This document shows, piece after piece, positions 56,101-64,000 of a DNA stretch of 64,000 nucleotides. This stretch comes from Massilia sp. BJB1822 (GTDB taxonomy: Bacteria > Pseudomonadota > Gammaproteobacteria > Burkholderiales > Burkholderiaceae_D), in NCBI RefSeq assembly GCF_013369485.1, contig NZ_JABWEB010000003.1:248001-312000 (forward strand), given 5' to 3'. The position numbers and the translations under genes are program-made. Numbering within the stretch: the first letter of the stretch is position 1; every line of letters starts with the position of its first letter. The notes beneath the pieces are model-generated. The model saw only the letters and a list, made by a program, of their open reading frames with translations, had not been told where the DNA came from and ran no database searches.

Positions 56101-59100
56101 TGGAATGCAGGCTTGGCGCGAGCTGACCGTGTTTCATCTGCAGCAGTACTTTCGTGATGCCTGCGATACCCGCTGCGCTTTCGCAGTGTCCGATGTTCGA
56201 CTTGGCTGAACCGATGGCGCAGAACTGCTTCTCGGCCGTCCAGCCGGAAAAGGCCCTGGACAAGCCAGCAATCTCAATCGGATCGCCCAGGCTGGTGCCG
56301 GTGCCGTGCGCTTCGATATAGCTGATGCTGCGCGCGTCCACGCGTGCTTCGCGCAGCGCGCGTTCGATAACATCTGCCTGAGCGTTTGGATTGGGCACGG
56401 TATAGCCATTGGTCTTGCCGCCATGGTTGACCGCCGAACCTTTGATCACGCCATAAATATGGTCGCCATCGGCAATAGCCTGGGCCTTGGGTTTCAGCAG
56501 CAGCGCGCCCACGCCCTCTCCAGGCACATAGCCTTCGCCGCCTTCGCCGAAGCTTTCGCAGCGGCCCTTGGCCGAAATGAACTTGCCCTGGGCCAGCGCA
56601 AGATACTTATTCGGATGGATGGAGACATTGACGCCACCCGCCACCGCAACCGCGCAATCACCACGCTGCAAGCTTTGCACCGCCAGATGAATGGCCGTCA
56701 GCGAAGAGGAGCACATGGTATCGAGCGCCATGCTGGGGCCATTGAAATTGCAGAAGTAGGAAACGCGGTTGGCAATCGAGGCGGAGCTGCTGGACAGCGC
56801 AAGCTGCCGTCCCAGCGCCTGTTCCTGCGCACCATAGAGCTGGTATTCGCCATACATCACGCCCACGAATACGCCAGCGTTACCGTTTTTCCCCGCCACG
56901 GTTTCGCGGGTGTAGCCGGCATCTTCCAGCGTAGCGTGCACGCATTCGAGGAACAACCGCTCTTGCGGGTCCATCAACTCGGCTTCGCGTGGCGCGATAT
57001 TGAAGAACAGCGGATCGAAATGGTCGACGCCGTCAATAAAGCCGCCCCACTTGCTGTAGGTCTTTCCGCTGGCATTGCGGTCAGGGTCGAAATACAGCTT
57101 GTAGTCCCAGCGCTCGGATGGAATCTCACCGATGCAATCCTTGCCCTGACTCAGGTTCGCCCAGAACTCCTGCACATTGGCCGCTTTGGGGTAGCGGCCC
57201 GCCAGGCCGATAATGGCTATTTCGCTTACCTCGGATGCGGCGTGACGCGTAGGGAAGCGCGGCTTGCGCTGTTTCGCCTTGGGCATTGGCAGGGCAGCAG
57301 CGGATGGTTGCACCAGCGTCGACGGCATGGCGCGCTGTTCGCCTAGCAGCTCCGTCAGCGCCGCCTGATGGCTGCGCAGGAAGTAGTCCGTCAGGCTGGC
57401 GATGGTCTGATATTCATAGAACAGCGTCTTGGGCAGGCTGCCGAAAGCCTTCTCCAGAGTACGTGTCAGCTCAAGCACAAGAACCGAATCAATACCATAG
57501 GACTCCATCGGTGCCTGCGGGTCAATACGCTGCGCCGGCAGCTTTAGCGCAGCTGACAGCAGATGCACGAGATAACGCGTGGCTTTCTCCTGCAGATTTT
57601 CCGCAACCTGCCTAGCCGGAGCCGGGTCCGGGGCCACAGCCGCCGCCAGAGCTTTGCTTACCGCGCCTCGCAGCAGCGTCGCCTTGATGCGCGCCACATC
57701 GCCTTCCACCACCAGAACCTGGTCTTCGCCACTGGCCAGCGCCTTCGACAGCGCGATGCGGCCGTTGGCGGCGCTCAGTGGCGTCATACCGGTTTTCTCC
57801 TTCAGATACTGGCGCGTTGCGGCATCAAGCTGCATGCCGCCCTCTTCCCATAACGGCCAGTTCAGCGACAGCGTGCGGCCATGACGCTCGCCGTTCGCCG
57901 CCTGCTCGTTGCGGCGCTGCGCAAAGGCATCCATGAAGGCATTTGCGGCGGCATAATCGGCCTGGCCGACATTGCCCAGCGCACCAGAAATGGACGAGAA
58001 CAGGATCATGCAGTCCAGCGCAATAGCTTTGCTGGCGCGGTCGAGATTAACGGCGCCTGCTACTTTGGCGTGCAACACTTCACGCAATTGCTCCGGTGTT
58101 TTACGGATTAGCAGACTGTCGCGCGTCACTCCCGCGCTGTGGATAATGCCGGTCAATCGGCCTTGCTGCTGCAGGATATCGTCTATCAGCTGCTGCACGG
58201 CGCTTGCATTTCCGACATCCACCTGGCGATAGTGGACAGCGGTGCCCAGCGTTTCCAGTTCCCGCATGGCGGTGAGCGCGGCCTCATTTGGCTGCGAGCG
58301 GCCGGTCAGGATCAGCGTGGCGTTGCGGGCCGATGCCGCAATATCCCGAGCAAAGATCAGGCCCAGGCCACCGGCGCCGCCGGTAATCAGATAAACGCCG
58401 TAGTCCTTCCAGGATGCAGTGCGATGCGCATCCAGTTCCGTCCACTCCTGAACCATGCGCTTTCCGCCGCGATAGCGCACATGCTGCGCGCTGTCATCCG
58501 TATTTTCGAGCAAAGCCTGTGACCAGTCCTGGCGCGGTTCTACCTCGATTAGTTGGACATTGATGCGCGGATTCTCAAGCTGAGCGCTGCGCAGCATGCC
58601 CGCCAGACCGCGCATGGCCTGATTTTCGTCAGAGGAAGCCAGCACAATCTGGATCAATGCGTTCCCTGCTTCGGCATTCAATGCCTGAAGATGCCGCAGC
58701 AACTCCTCCGCTGCCTTGCCAAAGGAGTCGGCCAGATCATCGCTCCCGCCGATGATGTGGAAGTCGGTGGCTGGCAACTGCTGCTGCGCCGCCGCCATCG
58801 CCTCCTGCGCGATGCCGAACAGGAGAACCAGGCGGCGGGAAAACGCAGCATCTGAGCGAGCCGACACAACCTCCTGCGCCCGCCATTCCGGACGCAGAAG
58901 CAGAACCGGTGCAAGGCGTTCCGCCTGAGCCAATACCGGTTGGTGCAAGGCTCTGGGAACGGCGCGCAGTTCCAGCTGGCCAAATCGCAAACAGACCTTG
59001 CCGGATTGATCGCATAGATCGATATCCAGCTGCTGCACTGGATCGTCTGCCTTGCCAGCTGTACGGCGCACCACGGCCCACATACTGCTGGAGCATGGTG

Positions 59101-62100
59101 CGAGAATATCCAGCGAGCCAAGCGCATATGGCAGCATGAGTGCAGCTCCCGGCTCCGCCAGCAAACCGATGGCCGCCTGCAGCGCTGCATCCAGCAAGGC
59201 GGGATGCAGGGTAAAGCCTTCCAGCGAGGCGCCGGCAGGCAAGGCGATACTTGCCAGCGCAAGCTGTTCGCCAACCAATACCTCCTTCAAGCCGCGGAAG
59301 CTGGTTCCGTATTGAATGCCAAGCTGGCCGAAGATGCCATAGCACTGCTCTTCACTCAAACGGCCAAGCGTGCATTGCGCCCGCACGGCCTCCAGATCGT
59401 AGCCGGCAGTGAGATTCGTCGCCGGCGCGAGAGTTCCTCCACTGTAGACGATAGGGCTGCCGGCTTCGTCTTCGCTATAAATCTCAAAAGCGATCTCGCC
59501 ATGCTCCTCTAGATACAAGGCCAGATGCAGATCGGGGTCGTCGGCACCTATCTGAACGGGACGAGACCAGACCACATCCTGCAAACGCAGCGGCTGCGCC
59601 TCATCCATGGCTTCCTTAGCCGCGAACAGCGCCATTTCAAGCTGCGCCACGCCCGGCAGCACAGCCTGGCCCTGGACGCGGTGATCCGCCAGGAAGAATT
59701 CCGTACCGCTAAAGCAGCTGCTGAAGCGCTGCATGGAGAGGCGCGAGGTATTCCGGTGAACCAACGGATGCAGCAAAGCAGAAGAAGGAACACGATGGCC
59801 TGCCGCACCGGCATTGATCCAATACCGCTCGCGCGCAAATGGATACGTCGGAAGGCTGATGCGGTGGGGAGCCGGCGCATTTTGCAGATAAAGCTGCTGC
59901 CAATCGAAGGCCAGGCCTTTCACCCACAGCTCCAGCAGCTTGCCGAACTTGCCCTTTTCGACCCAGGCACCGATGGCTGCCGACATATCATCATCGCTGG
60001 CCAAAACATCCAGTGCGTCGGGACCACGTTTGACCTGGCCGCGATATGCGCCTTCCGGAAGAGCACCGCTTTCGGCAAGAACTTGCAGCTTCTCGCGCAG
60101 CTCGGCCAGGGAGTGGACGACAAGTGCCAAGCGCGCCTCCATTGCCTCCCTGCCGACTTGCAGGGTGTAGGCCAAATCGGCCAGCGATACCTCATCGGTG
60201 ACAGCCAGCAGTTGCAGCACCTGCTCCTTCAGCCGTTCCTCGTTGCGTGCCGACAGCACGATCAATGCAGGTCCACCGGAAGCTGCTGCCTCGCCTTGAG
60301 GCGCGACGTATTCCTCGATCACGATATGCGCGTTTGCGCCTCCCGCGCCGAAGGACGAGACGCCCGCCCGGCGTGGCAGCTCGCGCTGTTCCGCACCCGT
60401 CCCGCTGACAGGACGCGGCCAGTCCGCCAGTTCCTGCTGAACGATGAATGGCGTGTCCGCAAAATCGATATTCGGATTGAGCGAATGGGAATGCAAGCTT
60501 GGGACCAGCTTTTGGTGCTTCAGCTGCAACAGCACCTTGGTTACGCCGGCAATGCCAGCGGCGCTTTCGCAATGGCCGATATTCGATTTGGCCGAGCCGA
60601 TGGCACAGAACTGCTTGTCCTGCGTCCAGTGCTCGAACGCCTGGGACAGACCGGCAATCTCGATTGGATCGCCCAGGCTGGTCCCTGTGCCGTGCGCTTC
60701 GATGTAGCTGATGCTGCGCGCATCGATACGCGCTTCGCGCAATGCGCTTTCGATCACTTCGGCTTGCGCGCCGGGATTCGGCACGGTGTAGCCATTGGTC
60801 TTGCCGCCGTGGTTGACAGCACTGGCCTTGATCACGCCATAAATATGATCGCCATCCGCAATGGCCTGCGCCTTCGACTTAAGCAGCAGCGCGCCGACAC
60901 CTTCGCCCGGCACATAGCCTTCGCCGCCCTCGCCGAAGCTTTCGCAGCGTCCTTTGGCGGAGATGAACTTGCCTTGGGCGAGCAGCAGATATTTATTTGG
61001 ATGCACCGATACATTCACGCCGCCCGCCACGGCCACCGTGCAATCGCCGCGCTGCAGGCTTTGTACCGCCAGATGGATGGCAGTCAGCGAGGACGAGCAC
61101 ATGGTATCGACGGCCATGCTGGGGCCATTGAAATTGCAGAAGTAGGAAATGCGGTTGGCGATCGACGCCGGGCTGCTGGAGATGGCGATCTGTCGTCCCA
61201 GCGCCTGTTCCTGCGCCCCGTAAAGCTGGTATTCGCCATACATCACGCCGACGAATACGCCAGCCTTGCCGTTCCCGCCAGCCACTGTTTCACGCGTATA
61301 GCCGGCGTCTTCAAGCGTGGCATGAACGCATTCAAGGAACAGGCGCTCTTGCGGGTCCATCAACTCCGCTTCGCGCGGCGAGATATTGAAGAACAGCGGA
61401 TCGAAGGTATCGACACCATCGATAAAGCCACCCCACTTGCTGTAAGTCTTGCCGGTGGCATTACGGTCGGCATCGAAGTACAGATTGTGGTTCCAGCGCT
61501 CAGCAGGAATCTCGCCGATGCAGTCCTTGCCTTGGCTGAGATTCGTCCAGAACTCCTCGAGATTGCGCGCCTTGGGATAACGTCCTGCCAGGCCGATGAT
61601 GGCGATTTCGTCGTCGTTGCGTGCATGGCCCGCTTCAAAGCGGCGCTTTGCGACTTGAGGTGCTTTTCCGGTGGCAGCCTTAATCAGCGGCGCGGCAATT
61701 ACCTGCTGGCTGTTCAGCAGCTTGCCCAACACTTCCTCATGCTTCTTCAGGAAGTAGCCGCTCAATGCAGCAATACTGCGATATTCATAGAACAACGTCG
61801 TCGAGAGTGGGCCGAAGATCTTCTCCAGGCTGCGGGTCAGATCCATCACCATCACCGAGTCGATGCCATAGGCTTCAAGCTGGGCCTTCACATCGATCTT
61901 CTCGGCAGGCAGCTTAAGAACAGCGGAAAGCAAACGCGCAAGATAGCGCAGCGTTTTCTCCTGTAAATCCTCAGTGACCGCCACTGGAACTTCGGCTGCA
62001 GGCGTGCTGGGTTCCTCCGGCCTGGACGCGGCGGGCGCGGCTCGCAGCTCAAGCCCGGCCATCCTCACGCAGACTTTGCCCACGTCATCGCACAAATCGA

Positions 62101-64000
62101 TATTGAATTGCTGGATTGCCCCACCGGGAACACCAGTCTGGCGCTGCACCACGGCCCACATGCTGCCGCTGCACGGCGCTAGAACCGTCAGCGATGCCAA
62201 CATATATGGCAGCATTGCCACCGGTGCTTCGGGCTCCAGCGCAAGGCCTACTGTGGCTTGCAGCGCGGCGTCCAAAACGCCTGGATGCAGGATGAAGTTC
62301 TCAGCACCGGCCAACTCTGGTGCGGAAATGCGCGCGACGGCCAGCGCCTCTCCAATCAATATTTCGACCAGTCCCCGGAAGCTGGAACCATACTGAATAC
62401 CCAGGCGGCCAAACAGCTCATAGCATTGTTCCTGGCTCAGATGATTCAGCGAGCAAAGCTCGCGCAGTGCCGCCAGATCGTGGGAAGCATTCAGGTTTTC
62501 CGCCGGAGCTAGCACGCCATCGCTGTAAGTAAGTATGTCTTCACCGCTTTCGCTATAGATTTCGAAGCCGATTTCATCCCGCCCCTGAGGAGTCAGCGCA
62601 ATATGCAGGTCGAGGCCTTCCTCATCCACCGTGGCTGGACGGGACCAGCTTACGTCCTGCAAGCAGAATGCCTGCTGGACCGTGGCCGCCTTGCGTGCTG
62701 CGAACAGCGCCATTTCCAGCTGCGCAACCGCTGGCAGGATGGCACGGCCATGCACCTTGTGGTCGTTGAGGAAGAACTCAGCCCCATTGAAACGGCTGCT
62801 GAAACGCTGAACGCCAAGGTTGGACGTGTTGGCGTGGACCATAGGGTGCAGCACCGCCGCCATCTGCCCCGGTGCTGTCACGGCGCCAGTCTCGATCCAA
62901 TAGCGCTCGCGAGCAAACGGATAAGTCGGCAGGTTGATACGCTGGGGCCTGCGGGCGGCACGCGCATGCAAACGGCGCCAGTCGAAAGCAAATCCCTTCA
63001 CCCACAGTTCCAGCAGCTTGCCGAACTTCCCTTTCGCCAGCCATGCATCGACGGTGCCGGACATATCGTCATCGCCGGACAGGCCGTCCATACCGTCTTC
63101 GTCGCGCTTCGCCTGGCCTTGATAGGCGTCTTCCGGCCAGGTTTCGTCCGCTGCGATGGCTTGCAGTTTTGTCCGCAGTTCGTCGATCGAATGGACGACC
63201 AGGGCAAGACGCTCTTCCAGCGCCTCCCGGCCGACCTGCAGGGTATACGCCAGATCGGCCAGATCGATATCGGCCGGTGCGGCGATGGCGGCCAGCAGCA
63301 GGCCTACCTGCTCCTGCAACCGCGCCTTGTTCCGCGCCGAAAGCAGCACCAAGGCAGGAACGCCCACCACGGAGCGCTCTACGGGTGGCGCAATATACTC
63401 TTCAATCACCACATGGGCGTTGGCGCCGCCAGCGCCAAAAGAGGAAATGCCGGCGATACGCGGGAGTTCGACGCCATTCCTTTGCACGCCAGGCCATGGA
63501 GCCAGCTCCTGCTGCACCACAAACGGCGTTGCGGCAAAGTCGATATTCGGATTCAGCGAACGGGAATGCAGGCTTGGCGCAAGCTGCCGATGCTTCATCT
63601 GCAGCAGTACCTTGCTCACGCCCGCGATGCCGGCCGCGCTCTCGCAGTGGCCAATATTTGATTTGGCCGAGCCGATGGCGCAGAACTGCTTGTCCCGTGT
63701 CCACTGCTGGAAAGCTCTGGAAAGACCCGCAATTTCGATAGGGTCGCCCAGGCTGGTGCCGGTTCCATGGGCTTCGATGTAGCTGACGTCGCGCGCATCG
63801 ACGCCGCCCAAGCGCAAGGCCTTCTCGATAACCTTGGCTTGCGCATTCGGATTCGGCACCGTATAGCCATTGGTTTTGCCGCCATGATTGACGGCGGTGG
63901 CTCTGATAATGCCGTAGATATGATCGCCGTCGGCGATGGCCTGCGCTTTAGGCTTGAGCAGTACCGCGCCCACGCCCTCGCCAGGAACATAACCCTCGCC
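53165..64000 (-). CDS. Trans-AT polyketide synthase, 5' end outside window
   Basis: The last 3611 codons of a larger PKS; the frame is open to the window edge. Order: end of a KS (EAHGTGT near 63769, KSNIGH); DH (His at 62759-62761); ACP (Ser codon 61856-61858); full KS (Cys at 61097-61099); DH; KR (GGAGGLG, Tyr at 53-55 of 57900s); ACP (Ser 57485-57487); full KS (Cys 56711-56713); DH (His 55274-55276); KR (Tyr 53519-53521), then the stop. Both complete KS read DTMCSSSL. All DH keep HxxxGxxxxP and the DxxxQ Asp. Both KR carry Asp in the TRD/VRD place of LDD, suggesting B-type. The last module has no ACP; it is on the next protein. After each KS comes the LAYTLQVGREAMEERLA-type linker common in trans-AT enzymes. 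Confidence 0.95.
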   Translation of the reverse strand, partial: GEGYVPGEGVGAVLLKPKAQAIADGDHIYGIIRATAVNHGGKTNGYTVPNPNAQAKVIEKALRLGGVDARDVSYIEAHGTGTSLGDPIEIAGLSRAFQQWTRDKQFCAIGSAKSNIGHCESAAGIAGVSKVLLQMKHRQLAPSLHSRSLNPNIDFAATPFVVQQELAPWPGVQRNGVELPRIAGISSFGAGGANAHVVIEEYIAPPVERSVVGVPALVLLSARNKARLQEQVGLLLAAIAAPADIDLADLAYTLQVGREALEERLALVVHSIDELRTKLQAIAADETWPEDAYQGQAKRDEDGMDGLSGDDDMSGTVDAWLAKGKFGKLLELWVKGFAFDWRRLHARAARRPQRINLPTYPFARERYWIETGAVTAPGQMAAVLHPMVHANTSNLGVQRFSSRFNGAEFFLNDHKVHGRAILPAVAQLEMALFAARKAATVQQAFCLQDVSWSRPATVDEEGLDLHIALTPQGRDEIGFEIYSESGEDILTYSDGVLAPAENLNASHDLAALRELCSLNHLSQEQCYELFGRLGIQYGSSFRGLVEILIGEALAVARISAPELAGAENFILHPGVLDAALQATVGLALEPEAPVAMLPYMLASLTVLAPCSGSMWAVVQRQTGVPGGAIQQFNIDLCDDVGKVCVRMAGLELRAAPAASRPEEPSTPAAEVPVAVTEDLQEKTLRYLARLLSAVLKLPAEKIDVKAQLEAYGIDSVMVMDLTRSLEKIFGPLSTTLFYEYRSIAALSGYFLKKHEEVLGKLLNSQQVIAAPLIKAATGKAPQVAKRRFEAGHARNDDEIAIIGLAGRYPKARNLEEFWTNLSQGKDCIGEIPAERWNHNLYFDADRNATGKTYSKWGGFIDGVDTFDPLFFNISPREAELMDPQERLFLECVHATLEDAGYTRETVAGGNGKAGVFVGVMYGEYQLYGAQEQALGRQIAISSSPASIANRISYFCNFNGPSMAVDTMCSSSLTAIHLAVQSLQRGDCTVAVAGGVNVSVHPNKYLLLAQGKFISAKGRCESFGEGGEGYVPGEGVGALLLKSKAQAIADGDHIYGVIKASAVNHGGKTNGYTVPNPGAQAEVIESALREARIDARSISYIEAHGTGTSLGDPIEIAGLSQAFEHWTQDKQFCAIGSAKSNIGHCESAAGIAGVTKVLLQLKHQKLVPSLHSHSLNPNIDFADTPFIVQQELADWPRPVSGTGAEQRELPRRAGVSSFGAGGANAHIVIEEYVAPQGEAAASGGPALIVLSARNEERLKEQVLQLLAVTDEVSLADLAYTLQVGREAMEARLALVVHSLAELREKLQVLAESGALPEGAYRGQVKRGPDALDVLASDDDMSAAIGAWVEKGKFGKLLELWVKGLAFDWQQLYLQNAPAPHRISLPTYPFARERYWINAGAAGHRVPSSALLHPLVHRNTSRLSMQRFSSCFSGTEFFLADHRVQGQAVLPGVAQLEMALFAAKEAMDEAQPLRLQDVVWSRPVQIGADDPDLHLALYLEEHGEIAFEIYSEDEAGSPIVYSGGTLAPATNLTAGYDLEAVRAQCTLGRLSEEQCYGIFGQLGIQYGTSFRGLKEVLVGEQLALASIALPAGASLEGFTLHPALLDAALQAAIGLLAEPGAALMLPYALGSLDILAPCSSSMWAVVRRTAGKADDPVQQLDIDLCDQSGKVCLRFGQLELRAVPRALHQPVLAQAERLAPVLLLRPEWRAQEVVSARSDAAFSRRLVLLFGIAQEAMAAAQQQLPATDFHIIGGSDDLADSFGKAAEELLRHLQALNAEAGNALIQIVLASSDENQAMRGLAGMLRSAQLENPRINVQLIEVEPRQDWSQALLENTDDSAQHVRYRGGKRMVQEWTELDAHRTASWKDYGVYLITGGAGGLGLIFARDIAASARNATLILTGRSQPNEAALTAMRELETLGTAVHYRQVDVGNASAVQQLIDDILQQQGRLTGIIHSAGVTRDSLLIRKTPEQLREVLHAKVAGAVNLDRASKAIALDCMILFSSISGALGNVGQADYAAANAFMDAFAQRRNEQAANGERHGRTLSLNWPLWEEGGMQLDAATRQYLKEKTGMTPLSAANGRIALSKALASGEDQVLVVEGDVARIKATLLRGAVSKALAAAVAPDPAPARQVAENLQEKATRYLVHLLSAALKLPAQRIDPQAPMESYGIDSVLVLELTRTLEKAFGSLPKTLFYEYQTIASLTDYFLRSHQAALTELLGEQRAMPSTLVQPSAAALPMPKAKQRKPRFPTRHAASEVSEIAIIGLAGRYPKAANVQEFWANLSQGKDCIGEIPSERWDYKLYFDPDRNASGKTYSKWGGFIDGVDHFDPLFFNIAPREAELMDPQERLFLECVHATLEDAGYTRETVAGKNGNAGVFVGVMYGEYQLYGAQEQALGRQLALSSSSASIANRVSYFCNFNGPSMALDTMCSSSLTAIHLAVQSLQRGDCAVAVAGGVNVSIHPNKYLALAQGKFISAKGRCESFGEGGEGYVPGEGVGALLLKPKAQAIADGDHIYGVIKGSAVNHGGKTNGYTVPNPNAQADVIERALREARVDARSISYIEAHGTGTSLGDPIEIAGLSRAFSGWTAEKQFCAIGSAKSNIGHCESAAGIAGITKVLLQMKHGQLAPSLHSNTLNPNIDFADTPFIVQQELANWPRAVAGDGDGGVQRELPRRAGISSFGAGGSNAHVVIEEYRNGEVQAAILNGPALVVLSARNEERLKEQAVQLLAAIEADEHLALAELAYTLQVGREAMEERLAFAIGSLDELHVKLQAFINGENQFDEVYRGQAKRNKEAYAALSDDEELALMIDGWLAKGKCGKVLDLWVKGLAVDWERLYDNGQLASHRPSRISLPTYPFAKQRYWIPAGAPRQASASAVLHPLLHRNTSDIFGLQFSTRLSGSEFFLKDHKVEGASVLPGAAQLEMAYQAACEGLRMNGGLALRNVVWTRPITVDAAGLEIHVALNPEDDGSVSYEIFDDADAVFSQGRVAASRQDASASTPNHDLAALRQQCSGMRVTGNECYAIFEQAGLQYGPSFQALKELLIGEQQVMAHISLPPQFAGSSEAYVLHPSLLDAALQASIGMQLQPNGEQTMRLMLPFALGSLEVFAPCEAEMWALLRFSPGSSARDAVQKLDIDLCSESGAVLASLRQFSLRALAGDPDPAPAAKVPQLEAAAPSGRAETLLFTPEWRTQPSAAGNAPDFARHVVLSCGAGGIDIGELQPHLAARFVAQTGDYAEAAGTLLEELQQLQRQPGPQLIQLLLPARADAHTLCGLEGMLRSARLENPRMTWQTIRADDVNEALPALADGRRRGIAELRYTKGQPQVRTWSELHQAGNTAAFWKPHGVYLITGGAGGLGLIVARDIARQAQHPVLILTGRSPMQAPVQQSIRELEALGAVVHYRQLDVADADAVTLLVQQIPEEFESLDGIIHSAGIVRDALIARKTPEQLREVLSAKVSGTINLDQASRDIRLDCFICFSSLAGALGNVGQADYAAANAFMDAFVHSRAALAAQGQRHGRTLSLNWPLWNQGGMQVDARQREAMLKNFGMQPLETEEGLRALHQALASGLDQVLVLAGNGVRLRKTVLGMADTEVISPNSHIAAIAAADPN

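Noticed and set aside
55915..61614. Long repeats suggesting a mobile element or CRISPR
   Set aside because: The repeats are homologous KS/DH modules of one synthase, with no transposase, inverted ends or spacer pattern.
53165..64000. Possible acyltransferase hidden between KS and DH domains
   Set aside because: The KS-DH spacers are about 150 residues, too short for an AT, and lack the GHSxG motif; they match the trans-AT linker pattern.

Overview
The window is high-GC and densely coded, with no stretch over 300 bases lacking a gene; the longest gap is 5826-6023. The gene content suggests a betaproteobacterium of the Burkholderiales, probably Oxalobacteraceae (Massilia/Duganella/Janthinobacterium type). 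That placement is an inference from gene content and protein style, since there is no rRNA or marker gene here.

Left part, minus strand (1-9527): the start of a probable GNAT acetyltransferase, a lipoprotein amidohydrolase, and a two-gene quinone-cofactor oxidase unit. In that unit a catalase-like domain is fused to a LodA/GoxA-type oxidase, followed by its LodB-like flavoprotein. Next come a PepSY membrane protein and a TonB-dependent siderophore receptor under an evident Fur box (9558-9572).

Middle part, plus strand (9655-26000): one unbroken run of 20 genes, ccmABCDEFGHI, napEDABC, a 39-residue membrane peptide, then norCBQD. Read together, the ccm genes attach haem to c-type cytochromes, the nap genes reduce nitrate in the periplasm, and the nor genes reduce nitric oxide. 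No nitrite reductase or nitrous oxide reductase lies inside the run. NorC is about twice the usual size and carries a second haem motif.

Connecting part (26106-33439): a secreted protein built of 108-bp tandem repeats, an exported proline-iminopeptidase-like hydrolase, acylphosphatase, a ferritin-like DUF455 protein (minus strand), a DUF2946 protein, a second TonB receptor and a second PepSY protein.

Right part, minus strand (33451 to past 64000): a hybrid polyketide/non-ribosomal peptide cluster without any acyltransferase domain, so probably trans-AT. Transcription runs leftwards: a PKS truncated by the window edge (last part of one KS, then DH-ACP, KS-DH-KR-ACP, KS-DH-KR), a 5381-residue hybrid enzyme (ACP-KS-DH-ACP-KS0-PCP-C-A-PCP-C-A-PCP-C-A-PCP-TE), a P450, an MFS exporter and a phosphopantetheinyl transferase. 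Adenylation pocket residues read directly from the sequence predict Val, Ser and Ala. The fifth KS has Gln in place of the first catalytic His, so it should pass the chain on without elongating it. The expected product is an unsaturated polyketide acyl chain capped by Val-Ser-Ala and released by a thioesterase; the polyketide start lies outside the window.
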